From the NCBI GenBank assembly GCA_016219375.1, contig JACRNC010000023.1, positions 186,001 to 250,000 of the forward strand: DNA of 64,000 bases. Direction: 5' to 3'. Positions within the stretch are counted from its first letter, which is position 1. Every line of letters starts with the position of its first letter. Shown one piece after another: positions 49,689 through 59,423 of this stretch. The notes below the pieces were generated by a model. It saw only the letters and a list, made by a program, of their open reading frames with translations. It made no database searches and was not told the DNA's origin. The DNA comes from Burkholderiales bacterium. GTDB taxonomy: Bacteria; Pseudomonadota; Gammaproteobacteria; Burkholderiales; Burkholderiaceae_C. The translations under genes and the position numbers were made by a program.

Positions 49689-50330
49689 ATGCGTCTGACC
49701 TGTGAAGCCTGGGCCGACGGAGCCTTCATCCCGCCCTTGTACGCCGCGGGCCGCCGCGACGAGCAGGGCGGCGTGACCTTCAGCGACAACCTCAACCCGC
49801 CGCTGGCTTGGCGCGACGTGCCGCTGGGCACGCGCAGCCTGGTGCTGCTGTGCCATGACCCGGATGCGCCCAGCGTCGGCGACGACGTCAACCAGCCCGA
49901 CCGCGAGGTGCCGCACGACCTGCCGCGCGCCGATTTCTTCCACTGGGTGCTGGTGGACCTGCCGCCCGTGCTGCGCGAGATCACCGCCGGCGAGTTCAGC
50001 CAGGGCGTCACGCCGCGCGGCAAGCCCGGCCCCGAGGCGCTGCACGGTGCCCGCCAGGGCCTGAACGACTACACCGGCTGGTTCTCGGGCGACGAGGCCC
50101 TGGCCGGACGGTACTTCGGCTACGACGGTCCCTTCCCGCCGTTCAACGACGCCCGGGTGCACCGCTATCTCTTCATGCTCTACGCGCTCGACGTGGACCG
50201 ATGTCCGGTGGATGGCGCCTTCACCGGCCCGCAGGTGCTGGAGGCCATCCGCGGCCACGTGCTGGCCCAGGCCTGCTACAGCGGCCGCTACACGCTCAAC
50301 CCGCGCCTGATCGAGGCCGACAAGGCCTGA
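49689..50330 (+). CDS. YbhB/YbcL-family (phosphatidylethanolamine-binding-like) protein
   Basis: A 213-residue protein from ATG 49689. The motifs FSDNLNPPLAWRDVP, LVLLCHDPDAP, DFFHWVLVDLPP, GVTPRGKPG and YDGPFPP with HRYLFMLYAL form the ligand pocket of the PEBP/Raf-kinase-inhibitor-like family. Bacterial members bind small phosphorylated ligands; the ligand is unknown. There is no signal peptide, so it is cytosolic. Confidence 0.9.
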   Translation: MRLTCEAWADGAFIPPLYAAGRRDEQGGVTFSDNLNPPLAWRDVPLGTRSLVLLCHDPDAPSVGDDVNQPDREVPHDLPRADFFHWVLVDLPPVLREITAGEFSQGVTPRGKPGPEALHGARQGLNDYTGWFSGDEALAGRYFGYDGPFPPFNDARVHRYLFMLYALDVDRCPVDGAFTGPQVLEAIRGHVLAQACYSGRYTLNPRLIEADKA

Positions 50331-50394
50331 GGCGATCCCTTTCGTGCCGCGCGGGCGCCTGGCCTGCCGGCCCTTGCGCCGTGCGCCCGCCGCC

Positions 50395-51105
50395 ATGCCC
50401 TACAGCCAGATCACCCGCATCCTCGCCATCCGCCACGGCGAGACCGCCTGGAACGTGGATACCCGCATCCAAGGCCAGCTCGACATCCCGCTCAACGACA
50501 CCGGCCGCTGGCAGGCGCGCCGGCTGGCACAGGCCCTGGCTGCCGAAGACCTGCATGCCGTCTACGCCAGCGACCTGAGCCGGGCCCACGCCACCGGCGA
50601 GATCGTTGCCCGTGAACTCGGCCTGCCCATCGAGACCCACATGGGCCTGCGCGAGCGGCACTTCGGCGGCTTCCAGGGCCACACCCATGCCGAGGTCGAG
50701 ACCCGCTGGCCGATGGAAGCCCGCCGCTGGCGCCAGCGCGACCCGGATTTCTCCCCGCCCGAAGGCGAGCGCCTGGCCGACTTCTACGAGCGCTGCGTGG
50801 CCACCGCGCGCGAGCTGGCCCTGCGCCATCCCGGCCAGACCATCGCCTTGGTCGCCCACGGCGGCGTGCTGGACTGCCTCTACCGCGCCGCCACCCACCA
50901 GCCGCTCGATGCCCCGCGCGCCTGGTCCATCACCAACGCCAGCATCAACCGCCTGCTGCACGGTGAGCAGGGCTTCAGCCTGGTCGGCTGGGGCGACACC
51001 GGCCATCTGGAGCGGGCCGATGATCCGGCAGCAGGCGCCGGCGCCCGGGACGAGACCACCGACGGCGCGCTTGCCGCACATCGTCTGCGCGACAGCGCGG
51101 CTTGA
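50395..51105 (+). CDS. Histidine phosphatase (phosphoglycerate mutase-like)
   Basis: A 236-residue protein from ATG 50395. The catalytic RHGETAWN near residue 12 and the second active-site His in VAHGGVLDCLYRA are intact, with the intermediate Arg/Glu in ASDLSRAHATGE and LRERHFGGFQG. The family includes broad phosphatases (GpmB-like, CobC/AlphaRP-like); the substrate cannot be told from sequence. The long variable tail (after about residue 215) is Ala/Asp-rich. It converges with manC, whose stop lies 40 bases beyond. Confidence 0.88.
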   Translation: MPYSQITRILAIRHGETAWNVDTRIQGQLDIPLNDTGRWQARRLAQALAAEDLHAVYASDLSRAHATGEIVARELGLPIETHMGLRERHFGGFQGHTHAEVETRWPMEARRWRQRDPDFSPPEGERLADFYERCVATARELALRHPGQTIALVAHGGVLDCLYRAATHQPLDAPRAWSITNASINRLLHGEQGFSLVGWGDTGHLERADDPAAGAGARDETTDGALAAHRLRDSAA

Positions 51106-51144
51106 TCGGCGTCGCGCTCCCGGCCTTCTCGGCCTCCCGGCGGC

Positions 51145-52590
51145 TCAGCGCCCGTACTTGTCCTCGAAGCGGACGATGTCGTCCTCGCCCAGGTAGCTGC
51201 CCGACTGCACCTCGATGATCTCCAGCGGGATGGTCCCCGGGTTGGCCAGCCGGTGCGTCTCACCCAGCGGGATGTAGGTGGACTGGTTCTCGCTGAGCAG
51301 GATCTTCTTGTCGCCGCAGGTCACCTCGGCGGTGCCACTCACCACGATCCAGTGCTCGGCGCGGTGGTGGTGCATCTGCAGGCTCAGCGTGGCCTTGGGC
51401 TTGACCATGATGCGCTTGACCTGGAAGCGCTCGCCCGCATCCACTGAGTCGTACCAGCCCCAGGGGCGGTGCACGCGGCGGTGCAGCGTGCCTTCGCTGC
51501 GGCCTTGCTTCTCCAGCGCGCCGACGATCTTCTTGACCTCCTGGCTCTTGCTGCGGTCGGCGACCAGCACGGCGTCGGGCGTCTCCACGATCACCACGTT
51601 GTCCAGGCCGACGGCGCCCACCAGCCGGCTGGTGGCATGCACCAGGGTGTTGCGGCTGTCGTGCAGCACGGCGTCGCCCTGCACCGCATTGCCGGCGCCG
51701 TCGTGGTCGCTGACCTGCCACACGGCATCCCAGGCGCCCAGGTCGGACCAGCCGGCGTCCAGCGGCACCATGCGCACCGCGAAGCCGGCCTGGGCATCGC
51801 CCGGCACCTTCTCCATCACCGCGTAGTCCACCGACTCGGACGGCACGTCGGCAAACACCGCCTTGTCCGGCCGCACGAAGGTGCCGTCGCTCTTGCGGCC
51901 GGCCCAGGCGGCCTCGGTGGCCTGGGCGATGTCCGGACGGTAGTGGCGCAGCGCCGCCAGCCAGCGCGAGGCGCGCATCACGAACATGCCGCTGTTCCAG
52001 AAGTAGCTGCCGTCGTCCACGTAGCGCTGGGCGGTGGCGGCGTCCGGCTTCTCGACGAAAGCGGCCACGTTGAACACCTTGGCATCACTGGGCTCCACGC
52101 GGATGTAGCCGTAGCCGGTCTCGGGCCGGTCCGAGCGGATGCCCAGGATCACGATGTCGCCGCCCGCCGCCGCGTGGGCGGCCTCGCGCAGCGCGGTGCA
52201 GAAGGTGGCCTCGTTGGTGATCGCCTGGTCGGCCGGGGTGACCACCATGACCGGGTCTTCACCGCTCTCGACGGCCGCCAGCGCGGCGAGCGTGACCGCC
52301 GGCGCGGTGTTGCGCCCCACAGGCTCCAGCACCAGCGACGACGGCGTCGTGCCGTCCTCGCGCAGCTGGTCCAGCACCAGGAAGCGATGCTCCTCGTTGC
52401 CCACCACGCACGGCGCGGCCACCGCGATACCGTCGCCCGCCAGCGCCTTCAGCCGCCGGTTGGCCTGCTGGAACAGGCTGCGGTTGCCCTGGAAGACGAG
52501 GAACTGCTTGGGGTAGAGCGCCCGCGACAGCGGCCACAGCCGGGTGCCGGAGCCGCCGGCCATGATGACGGGAAGGATCTGCAGGGTCAT
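51145..52590 (-). CDS. manC: Mannose-1-phosphate guanylyltransferase / mannose-6-phosphate isomerase
   Basis: A 481-residue bifunctional enzyme from ATG 52588-52590 (MTLQILPVIMAGG). The N-terminal nucleotidyltransferase has the signature GGSGTRLWPLSRALYPKQF and makes GDP-mannose from GTP and mannose-1-phosphate. The C-terminal cupin-type PMI domain has RPWGWYDSVD, then LSLQMHHHRAEHWIVVSGTA and YIPLGETHRLANPG. GDP-mannose feeds exopolysaccharide synthesis, fitting galE, epsL and the priming transferase upstream on the same strand. A 12-residue N-terminal extension (start 52623) is possible. Confidence 0.95.
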   Translation of the reverse strand: MTLQILPVIMAGGSGTRLWPLSRALYPKQFLVFQGNRSLFQQANRRLKALAGDGIAVAAPCVVGNEEHRFLVLDQLREDGTTPSSLVLEPVGRNTAPAVTLAALAAVESGEDPVMVVTPADQAITNEATFCTALREAAHAAAGGDIVILGIRSDRPETGYGYIRVEPSDAKVFNVAAFVEKPDAATAQRYVDDGSYFWNSGMFVMRASRWLAALRHYRPDIAQATEAAWAGRKSDGTFVRPDKAVFADVPSESVDYAVMEKVPGDAQAGFAVRMVPLDAGWSDLGAWDAVWQVSDHDGAGNAVQGDAVLHDSRNTLVHATSRLVGAVGLDNVVIVETPDAVLVADRSKSQEVKKIVGALEKQGRSEGTLHRRVHRPWGWYDSVDAGERFQVKRIMVKPKATLSLQMHHHRAEHWIVVSGTAEVTCGDKKILLSENQSTYIPLGETHRLANPGTIPLEIIEVQSGSYLGEDDIVRFEDKYGR

Positions 52591-52951
52591 GGTGGTCTGC
52601 GTCTGATTGAGTCGAGATTGCATGTAGCGGGAGGCAGGTCGGCGGCTGGCGGTGCAGAGATACCGCTGCCCCAGCGCGGCAACCTCGGGCGGTGTCGAAG
52701 GCGGGAGAGGGCAGCAGAGCGCGGGAAGAGGGCGGAAGAGAACGGAAGAGGGCAGAACCGCCGTCATCCCGTACAAGGCGCAACGCATGCGCGAGCCTTG
52801 CAAGACTGCCTGCGCCAGGCGCAACACGCAAGGCCTGCGCCGTGGCTGCGGTGCCCGCATGCCGGGGGGCCGGCTGGGCCGCGGCGGCGCTGCGTGAGTC
52901 GCCCGGAGCGGCGCGAAGCGCCTCATGCCGCGCCTGCCTGCGGCCGCGCGA
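52591..52951. other. Intergenic region upstream of manC
   Basis: About 360 bases between galE and manC. The plus strand from about 52695 to 52760 is purine-rich with repeated GGAAGAGGGC-like units; on the transcribed (minus) strand this gives a pyrimidine-rich leader. No gene is evident; it may hold a separate manC promoter. Confidence 0.5.
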
Positions 52952-53995
52952 TCAGCCGTTGAAGCCGCGCGGATTCTGGCTCTGCCAGCGCCAGGAGTCG
53001 GCGCACATGTCGTCGATGTCGCGGCGCGCGCGCCAGCCCAGCGCCTGGGCGGCGAGCGTCGGGTCGGCATAGCAGGCGTCCACGTCGCCCGGGCGGCGCG
53101 GGGCAAAGTGCAGCGGCACCTCGCGGCCACTGGCCTTCTCGTAGGCGCGCGCCACCTCCAGCACGCTGTAGCCGCGGCCCGTGCCCAGATTGACCGTCAG
53201 CGAGCGGCCCTGCTCGAACAGATGGCGCAAAGCGGCCACATGGCCATCGGCCAGGTCGCAGATGTGGATGTAGTCGCGCACGCCGGTGCCGTCGGGCGTG
53301 TCGTAGTCCTGACCGAAGACGTTGAGCCGCTCGCGCTGGCCCACGGCCACCTGGGCCACATAGGGCATCAGGTTGTTGGGCACCCCCCGCGGGTCCTCGC
53401 CGATGCGCCCGCTCGGGTGGGCGCCGACCGGGTTGAAGTAGCGCAGGCTGGCGATCAGCCAGCGGGCGTCGCAGCGCTGCAGCTCGGCCAGGATCTGCTC
53501 GCCCATCAGCTTGGTCGCGCCATAGGGGTTGGTGGCGCTCAGAGGCGCGTCCTCGCGGATGGGCAACTGCTCCGGCTTGCCATACACCGTGGCCGACGAG
53601 CTGAACACCATGCGCAGCGGCTGGTCCGCGGCGGTATGCCGCTGCAGGGCCTGGCAGGTGGCCACCAGCCCGCCGATGTTGTTGGCGAAGTACTCCAGCG
53701 GCTTCTCGGTGGATTCGCCCACCGCCTTGAGCGCGGCGAAGTGCACGACCGCCTGCACACCGCCCCAGCGCTGCTGGCCCAGCGCAAAAGCGCGGTCGAG
53801 CGACTGCGCGTCGCGCACGTCGCCCTCGACGAAGCTCGGCACGCGGCCGCTGAGCTCGGCCAGCCGCTCCAGCACGCGCGGCGAGCTGTTGCAGAAGTTG
53901 TCGATGCCGACCACATCCCAGCCCGCTTCCAGCAGGGCGAGCCAGGTGTGGGAGGCGATGTAGCCGGTCGCGCCGGTGAGCAGGATGCAGGGCAT
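52952..53995 (-). CDS. galE: UDP-glucose 4-epimerase
   Basis: A 347-residue short-chain dehydrogenase. It shows the NAD-binding LTGATGYIASHTW, the DVRD and FAALKAVGES segments, the SSSATVYG strand and the catalytic YxxxK in NPYGATKLMGEQ, then LRYFNPVGAHPSGRIGEDP and GTGVRDYIHICDLADGH specific to GalE. It interconverts UDP-glucose and UDP-galactose. Start ATG 53993-53995. It lies three bases downstream of the EpsL-like gene in the exopolysaccharide block. Confidence 0.95.
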   Translation of the reverse strand: MPCILLTGATGYIASHTWLALLEAGWDVVGIDNFCNSSPRVLERLAELSGRVPSFVEGDVRDAQSLDRAFALGQQRWGGVQAVVHFAALKAVGESTEKPLEYFANNIGGLVATCQALQRHTAADQPLRMVFSSSATVYGKPEQLPIREDAPLSATNPYGATKLMGEQILAELQRCDARWLIASLRYFNPVGAHPSGRIGEDPRGVPNNLMPYVAQVAVGQRERLNVFGQDYDTPDGTGVRDYIHICDLADGHVAALRHLFEQGRSLTVNLGTGRGYSVLEVARAYEKASGREVPLHFAPRRPGDVDACYADPTLAAQALGWRARRDIDDMCADSWRWQSQNPRGFNG

Positions 53996-53998
53996 GGG

Positions 53999-55285
53999 TC
54001 AATACATCCCGTTGATGTAGAAGGTGCCGCTGCAGTAGACGATGTCCGCGTCGAAGCTGTTGTAGCCGAAGGTCAGGTCTGCCGTGCGCTTGAGGCGCTG
54101 CGCCCCGCAGCTCAGCTGCAGCCAGCGATAGGGGGTGTAGCTGGCCGACAGACCGAAGGCCGTGAAGTGGCTGCTGGTCGAGGCCGAGGCGCTGCTGTTG
54201 CCGAAGAGGCCCGAGGCCTGGGCCACGCGGCGGCTGCGGTCATAGAGCGTGTAGTCGGCGCTGGCTTCCAGGCGGATCTTGGCCGTGGCCTCCCAGCCCA
54301 CCTTGAGGTTCAGCGCGGTGGAGGTGGTGGCCTCGTTCTGCGAGGTGGTGAAGAAGCCGAAGAGGCCGTAATCGGTCTCGGTCAGCGAGCCGGTGCTGCC
54401 CGTGGTGCGCGACAGCGTGGCGTCGAAGACGAGGCGGCCGCGCGGGCGGTAGTTCCAGGTGACGAGGGCCGACCAGTTGTCGTTCTTCCACGAGTTGGCG
54501 CCCGGCAGGTCGCGTTCTTCCTTGCCCAGGCTGACACGGCCGAAGAGCGAACTCACCCCGGTTACCTGCCAGCGGGTCGAGAGGTCCACCGAGCGGCGCG
54601 TCTTGTCATAGGCGACGGAGCCACTGTCCACATCGCTGTCGGTCTGCGACACGCCCACGCCGAAGCTCAGCAGCTGCCGGGGCGACCAACTCAAGCCGGC
54701 GCCCAGCGTGCGGCTCTTCACGTCCTCGAAGTAGCCGTTGTTGACGTCGTAGTCCTGCTTGAAGCCGCTCCAGTTGAAGTTCAGCGACAGCGGGCCGTGC
54801 AGGCCGTAGGTCAGCCGGGCATTGGCCTGGCGGACGTTGCGCGTGTTCTTGGTGGTCAGGCCCGATCGCCCGGCATCCTCGAAGCGGGCGAGCTCTTCCG
54901 TCGTGTTGCCGTTCAGGCCCAGCGCGATGTCGCGGCCGATCTCGGTCTGGAAGCCGCCGTTGAGGTCGTAGCTGTTGTTGTTGTAGACGTCGAAATTGCT
55001 GTAGCGGTTGATGCGCCCGACCAGGTCGGCCGTGTAGCGCTGGCGCCCATAGGACTTGTCCAGACCGATCTGCAGGCCGGTGGACGAGATGGTGTCGGAC
55101 TCGATGTTGGTGTCGCGGCGCAGCAGGTTGGAGTCGTGCTGCACCTGCTGGCTCACGCCCAGCGACAGCGGGAAGTTCTCGGCCGATGCCGGCGCAGCGC
55201 AAAAGCCCCCGGCCAGCGCGGCGAGCATGGCAAGAGGCCTGGGGGGCAGGGGGGCCAAGCGGGTGGTCGGGCGGCGTGCGCGCAT
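53999..55285 (-). CDS. EpsL-like outer-membrane beta-barrel (exopolysaccharide export)
   Basis: A 428-residue outer-membrane protein with a signal peptide (about residues 1-35, ending PASA). Barrel strands follow throughout (LSLGVSQQVQHDSNLLRRDT at the N-terminus; YTPYRWLQLSCGAQRLKRTA near the end), with a terminal aromatic residue (Tyr). The N-terminal motif with HDSNLLR and the position beside a priming glycosyltransferase match the EpsL protein of exosortase-B-linked polysaccharide clusters. It probably forms the outer-membrane exit of the polymer. Two Cys (SCGAQ and YCSG) near the end are unusual for such barrels. Confidence 0.8.
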   Translation of the reverse strand: MRARRPTTRLAPLPPRPLAMLAALAGGFCAAPASAENFPLSLGVSQQVQHDSNLLRRDTNIESDTISSTGLQIGLDKSYGRQRYTADLVGRINRYSNFDVYNNNSYDLNGGFQTEIGRDIALGLNGNTTEELARFEDAGRSGLTTKNTRNVRQANARLTYGLHGPLSLNFNWSGFKQDYDVNNGYFEDVKSRTLGAGLSWSPRQLLSFGVGVSQTDSDVDSGSVAYDKTRRSVDLSTRWQVTGVSSLFGRVSLGKEERDLPGANSWKNDNWSALVTWNYRPRGRLVFDATLSRTTGSTGSLTETDYGLFGFFTTSQNEATTSTALNLKVGWEATAKIRLEASADYTLYDRSRRVAQASGLFGNSSASASTSSHFTAFGLSASYTPYRWLQLSCGAQRLKRTADLTFGYNSFDADIVYCSGTFYINGMY

Positions 55286-55321
55286 GGGTGTCGTCCTCGT
55301 TCGTCTCGTCTCGTGTCGTTG

Positions 55322-56854
55322 TCAGTACGCGTTGCGGTCGAACAGCATGAGCCGCACGGTGCGGGCGATGATCTGCAGATCCAGGCCCAGCGACCAGTTT
55401 CGCAGGTACTCCAGGTCGAACTCGACGCGGGCCTGCATCTTCTCGAGCGTCTCGGTTTCGCCGCGAAAGCCGTTGACCTGCGCCCAGCCGGTGATGCCCG
55501 GCTTGACCTTGTGGCGCACCATGTAGGCCTTGATCAGCTTGCGGTACTGCTCGTTGTGGGCCACGGCGTGCGGGCGCAGGCCGACGATGCTCATGCGGCC
55601 CTGCAGCACGTTGATGAACTGCGGCAGCTCGTCCAGCGACGTGCGGCGGATGAAGGCGCCGAACTTGGTGATGCGTGGATCGTCCTTGGTGGCCTGCTTG
55701 ACCACCGCGCCGTTGTCCATCACGCGCATCGAGCGGAACTTGTAGACGATGATCTCCTCGCCATCCAGCCCGTTGCGCCGCTGCTTGAAGATGATGGGCC
55801 CCGGCGAGCTGAGCTTCACGCCGATGGCGCAGGCCAGCAGGATGGGCGAGATCAGCACCAGGATGATGGACGCGAGGATGATGTCCGACACCCGCTTGAC
55901 CAGCTCGTTGGTGCCGGTGAAGGGCGTGTCGCAGATGCCGACGACCGGCACGCCGTTCACGTCCTCGAGGCGGCCCTGGATGATGCTGATGCCGAAGACG
56001 TCGGGCACGAAGTACAGCGACGCCGTGGTGCCCTGCAGCGACTCCAGCAGCTCCAGGATGCGCGGCTGCGAGCCCAGCGGCAGCGTGATGTAGACCTCGT
56101 GGATGCCGTGCGCGTAGACGTAGCCTGCGATGTCCTTGAGCCCGCCGATGCGCTTGCCGGCCGCCTCGGCGTGAACGCGCTCATCGGTGCGGTCGTCGAA
56201 ATAGCCGACGAACTCCACCTGATGGTCCAGCCGCCCGGCCATGGCCTTTTCGACCTTCAGGCCGAGGCTGCCGGCGCCGACCACGATCACGCGGCGGCGG
56301 CGCTGCGGCAGGTTGGCGCGATGGCGCAAGATCTCCTGACCGGCGACCACGGCGGCCCACTGCAGCATCGGGGTGGCGATGCCCCAGGCGAGGAGCACGT
56401 CGCTCGAGAAGAAGCCGAAGCTGTTGGTCGCGTAGCCGCACAGGCCCAGGATGGCCAGCAGGGCGATCCAGGAGGTGAGGATGTCCACGCCCGCAGCCAG
56501 GCGCGAGTCCTTGAAGCGGTTGCGGCCCGGGAAGGTGAGCGCGAACACCAGCAGGCACAGCGTGAGCGTGGCGCGCAGCACCGGCTCGTCGTAGAACGCG
56601 TTGACGGCCAGGAAGGTGACGACCGTCAGCGTGGGTTCGAGGAAGGCCGCAACCAGGGAAGTGACCGACTGGGGGGCGCTGAAGAAGGTGCGGTCGTAGG
56701 TGCGGTTTTCGAACATCATGGGCGCCCGTGCCGGACGGGCCGGGCTGACGACGGCCGCGGCAGGCCGCACGGCCTCGGGCCGGGCCTGGCGGCGTGGTGC
56801 ACGGGGGGATTCGGACAGGCGGGCGGCCTGTGCGGAACGGGGCTTCACTGCCAT
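55322..56854 (-). CDS. Undecaprenyl-phosphate glucose phosphotransferase (priming glycosyltransferase)
   Basis: Up to 510 residues from ATG 56852-56854; a 465-residue form from 56719 (MMFENRTYDRTFF) is nearer the usual family length, and neither start has a clear ribosome site. N-terminal membrane segments, a CoA-binding-like central domain (VIVVGAGSLGLKVEKAM) and the C-terminal bacterial sugar transferase domain are visible. The last has KRVSDIILASIILVLISPIL, FKQRRNGLDGEEI, YKFRSMRV, RRTSLDELPQFINVLQGRMS and KPGITGWAQVNGF. It places the first sugar on undecaprenyl phosphate, starting exopolysaccharide repeat synthesis. First gene of the block with epsL, galE and manC. Confidence 0.9.
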   Translation of the reverse strand: MAVKPRSAQAARLSESPRAPRRQARPEAVRPAAAVVSPARPARAPMMFENRTYDRTFFSAPQSVTSLVAAFLEPTLTVVTFLAVNAFYDEPVLRATLTLCLLVFALTFPGRNRFKDSRLAAGVDILTSWIALLAILGLCGYATNSFGFFSSDVLLAWGIATPMLQWAAVVAGQEILRHRANLPQRRRRVIVVGAGSLGLKVEKAMAGRLDHQVEFVGYFDDRTDERVHAEAAGKRIGGLKDIAGYVYAHGIHEVYITLPLGSQPRILELLESLQGTTASLYFVPDVFGISIIQGRLEDVNGVPVVGICDTPFTGTNELVKRVSDIILASIILVLISPILLACAIGVKLSSPGPIIFKQRRNGLDGEEIIVYKFRSMRVMDNGAVVKQATKDDPRITKFGAFIRRTSLDELPQFINVLQGRMSIVGLRPHAVAHNEQYRKLIKAYMVRHKVKPGITGWAQVNGFRGETETLEKMQARVEFDLEYLRNWSLGLDLQIIARTVRLMLFDRNAY

Positions 56855-57036
56855 GGGAGCAGTGTCGACACGACCTCTGGCTCGATTCAATCGATTGTCG
56901 CAAAAGAGTGTGACATCCTGCCCACCCGACCAAGGGGCAACTCCCAGCGAACCAGGCCACTTGCAGGCCAGCGCGGGTAAAGCCTGCCGGCGTGCGGGCA
57001 AGGCGTCGGGGCCCGGTCGGCTTCAGAGGCGCTCCC

Positions 57037-57042
57037 TACAAT
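57037..57042 (+). promoter_or_regulatory. -10 box overlapping an upstream ATG of ubiJ
   Basis: TACAAT at 57037-57042 is followed by GCCCCGC and ATG at 57050. Transcription would begin near 57050, favouring that ATG and a leaderless transcript; the in-frame ATG at 57041 lies within the box itself. No convincing -35 was found. Confidence 0.5.
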
Positions 57043-57049
57043 GCCCCGC

Positions 57050-57586
57050 ATGTCTTCCCTCTTCGATTGGCTGGGGCCGGCGCTCCGCGAGCGGGCCGTG
57101 CTGGTGGTCAACCACCTGCTGGCCGCCGAGCCGCAGGCCAGGGCGCGGCTGCGGCCGCATGCCGGGCGGGCCATCCGCGTCAGGCTGGCCCTGCCAGGCC
57201 GCGAAGGCCGCGACGCCGACATCGCGCTCGTCGTCACGCCGGCCGGTCTGGTGGAGGCCGCCGATGGGCCGCTGCCGGCCGATGGCCTGGACGTGGTGGC
57301 CGATGGCCGCCAGCCGCTGCAGGCGGCACTCGGCCTGCTGGCCGGCCGGCGCCCGCCGCTGCGCATCGAAGGCGACGCCGCCTTTGCCGCCGATGTGGCC
57401 TGGCTCATCGACCACGTGCGCTGGGAGGCCGAGGAAGACCTGGCCCGCGTGATCGGCGATGCCCCGGCGCACCAGGCGATGCGGGCCGCGCGTGCGCTGC
57501 GCCAGGCTCTGCAGCCGCTGCTCGGCCGCCTGTCGGAGGCGGCCGGCGTGACCGGGGCAGACACCGCCGGCGGCGCGACGCGATGA
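57050..57586 (+). CDS. ubiJ: Ubiquinone biosynthesis accessory protein UbiJ (SCP2-like)
   Basis: About 178 residues ([20 protein letters not shown]). The N-terminal helix and the SCP2-like lipid-binding region with [34 protein letters not shown] and [14 protein letters not shown] near the end match UbiJ, a lipid-binding scaffold for the ubiquinone-synthesising complex. The stop overlaps the ubiB start (ATGA), the usual ubiJ-ubiB order, which supports the call. The start at 57050 is preferred because of the -10 box overlapping the earlier ATG. Confidence 0.88.
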   Translation: MSSLFDWLGPALRERAVLVVNHLLAAEPQARARLRPHAGRAIRVRLALPGREGRDADIALVVTPAGLVEAADGPLPADGLDVVADGRQPLQAALGLLAGRRPPLRIEGDAAFAADVAWLIDHVRWEAEEDLARVIGDAPAHQAMRAARALRQALQPLLGRLSEAAGVTGADTAGGATR

Positions 57587-59136
57587 GATCGCTGCTGCGC
57601 ACCGCCTTCATCTTCTTCATCGTCCTGCGCTACGGGCTGGACACGCTGGCGCTGGGCAGCCTGCGCGGCGCGGGCTGGTCGCTGCTGGCGCGGCTGAGCT
57701 CGGTGGGCCGGCGGCTGGATGCGCCGCGCGGCGTGCGGCTGCGCCTGGCGCTGGAGCGGCTGGGGCCGATCTTCGTCAAGTTCGGCCAGGTGCTCTCCAC
57801 CCGGCGCGACATCCTGCCGCCGGATGTGGCCGAGGAGCTGGCCCTGCTGCAGGACCGCGTGCCGCCCTTCCCGGACGAGGTGGCCGTCGCCCTGATCGAG
57901 AAGGCCTACGGCCGGCCGCTGCAGACGCTGTTTCGAAGCTTCGAGCGCAAGCCGGTGGCCAGCGCCTCCATCGCGCAGGTGCACTTCGCGGTGCTGCACG
58001 ACGGCCGCGAGGTGGCGGTCAAGGTGCTGCGCCCGGGCATGCTGGCCGTGATCGACGACGACCTGGCGCTGATGCGCCGGCTGGCCCGCTGGGTGGAGCG
58101 GCTGTGGGCCGACGGCAAGCGCCTGAAGCCCCGCGAGGTGGTCGCCGAGTTCGACAAGTACCTGCACGACGAGCTCGACCTGGTGCGCGAGGCGGCCAAT
58201 GCCGCGCAGCTGCGCCGCAACATGGAAGACCTGCAGCTGGTGCTGATCCCGGAGATGGTGTGGGATCTGTGCACGCCCACGGTCATCGTCATGCAGCGCA
58301 TGAAGGGTGTGCCGATCAGCCAGCTGCAGCGGCTGCGCGAGGCCGGCGTGGACATCAAGAAGCTCGCGCGCGACGGCGTGGAGATCTTCTTCAACCAGGT
58401 GTTCCGCGACGGCTTCTTCCATGCCGACATGCACCCCGGGAACATCCAGGTGTCGCTCGACCCCGCCACCTTCGGCCGCTACATCGCGCTGGACTTCGGG
58501 ATCATCGGCACGCTGACCGAATACGACAAGGACTACCTGGCGCAGAACTTCATCGCCTTTTTCCGCCGCGACTACAAGCGTGTGGCCGAGCTGCATGTGG
58601 AAAGCGGCTGGGTGCCGCCGGGCACGCGCATCGACGAGCTGGAGGCCGCGGTGCGCACGGTGTGCGAGCCCTACTTCGACCGGCCGCTCAAGGAGATCTC
58701 GCTGGGCCAGGTGCTGCTGCGGCTGTTCCAGATCTCGCGGCGCTTCAACGTCTCCATCCAGCCCCAGCTGGTGCTGCTGCAGAAGACGCTGCTCAACGTC
58801 GAAGGCCTGGGCCGCGACCTCGACCCCGACCTGGACCTGTGGAGCACCGCGCGGCCTTTCCTTGAGCGCTGGATGAACGAGCAGGTCGGCTGGCGCGCGG
58901 TGTGGACGCAGCTGCGCAAGGAGGCGCCGCGCTATGCCCGCCAGCTGCCGCAACTGCCGCGCCTGCTGCACGACGCACTGGCCGCGCAGGGCGCCAATGT
59001 GCGGCCCGAGCTGCTGGCCATCCTGGCCGAGCAGCGGCGCACCAACCGGCTGCTGGGCGGGCTGGTCTGGGCCGGTGCCGGCTTCGTCGTCGGCCTGCTT
59101 GCGACCCGGCTGCTGCTCGCTCTGGGGCTGTGGTGA
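57583..59136 (+). CDS. ubiB: Ubiquinone biosynthesis regulatory kinase-like protein UbiB
   Basis: A 517-residue ABC1/ADCK-family protein from ATG 57583. It has the KxGQ motif ([17 protein letters not shown]), the ASIAQVHFA nucleotide-binding loop, VKVLRPG with the conserved Lys, the catalytic HADMHPGN and LDFGIIG, and C-terminal membrane segments (about residues 485-515). It is needed for ubiquinone synthesis, probably as an atypical ATPase acting on lipid precursors. Overlaps ubiJ by four bases. Confidence 0.97.
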   Translation: MRSLLRTAFIFFIVLRYGLDTLALGSLRGAGWSLLARLSSVGRRLDAPRGVRLRLALERLGPIFVKFGQVLSTRRDILPPDVAEELALLQDRVPPFPDEVAVALIEKAYGRPLQTLFRSFERKPVASASIAQVHFAVLHDGREVAVKVLRPGMLAVIDDDLALMRRLARWVERLWADGKRLKPREVVAEFDKYLHDELDLVREAANAAQLRRNMEDLQLVLIPEMVWDLCTPTVIVMQRMKGVPISQLQRLREAGVDIKKLARDGVEIFFNQVFRDGFFHADMHPGNIQVSLDPATFGRYIALDFGIIGTLTEYDKDYLAQNFIAFFRRDYKRVAELHVESGWVPPGTRIDELEAAVRTVCEPYFDRPLKEISLGQVLLRLFQISRRFNVSIQPQLVLLQKTLLNVEGLGRDLDPDLDLWSTARPFLERWMNEQVGWRAVWTQLRKEAPRYARQLPQLPRLLHDALAAQGANVRPELLAILAEQRRTNRLLGGLVWAGAGFVVGLLATRLLLALGLW

Positions 59137-59423
59137 ACGCGGGCCGGGCCGCCCGCATTGCCGGGCCGCCGTCCTGCATATCGGCCCGTATCCGCGTGGA
59201 GCCGTGAAGTCATCCGCACGCCGGCGGCTGACGGCTTGCACCCGGCAGCTGCCAGGTGCAAACCATGCGGGCGCGCCGGCACTAAACTTGCGCGCCTTTT
59301 TACCGGCCGCCGGCTGATCGCCGCAGCGCCTGTCGCCCACGCCCGCTCCTCCCGCACCGGCCGTCGCGCCGACGGAAGGCGCCGCGTGCCCCGTCCACGC
59401 CGCCACCGCTAGGGCCCGCCGGC

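Noticed and set aside
52925-56980. A 1351-codon plus-strand open frame opposite galE, epsL and the priming transferase
   Set aside because: The minus-strand genes have full family motifs; this frame is compositional.
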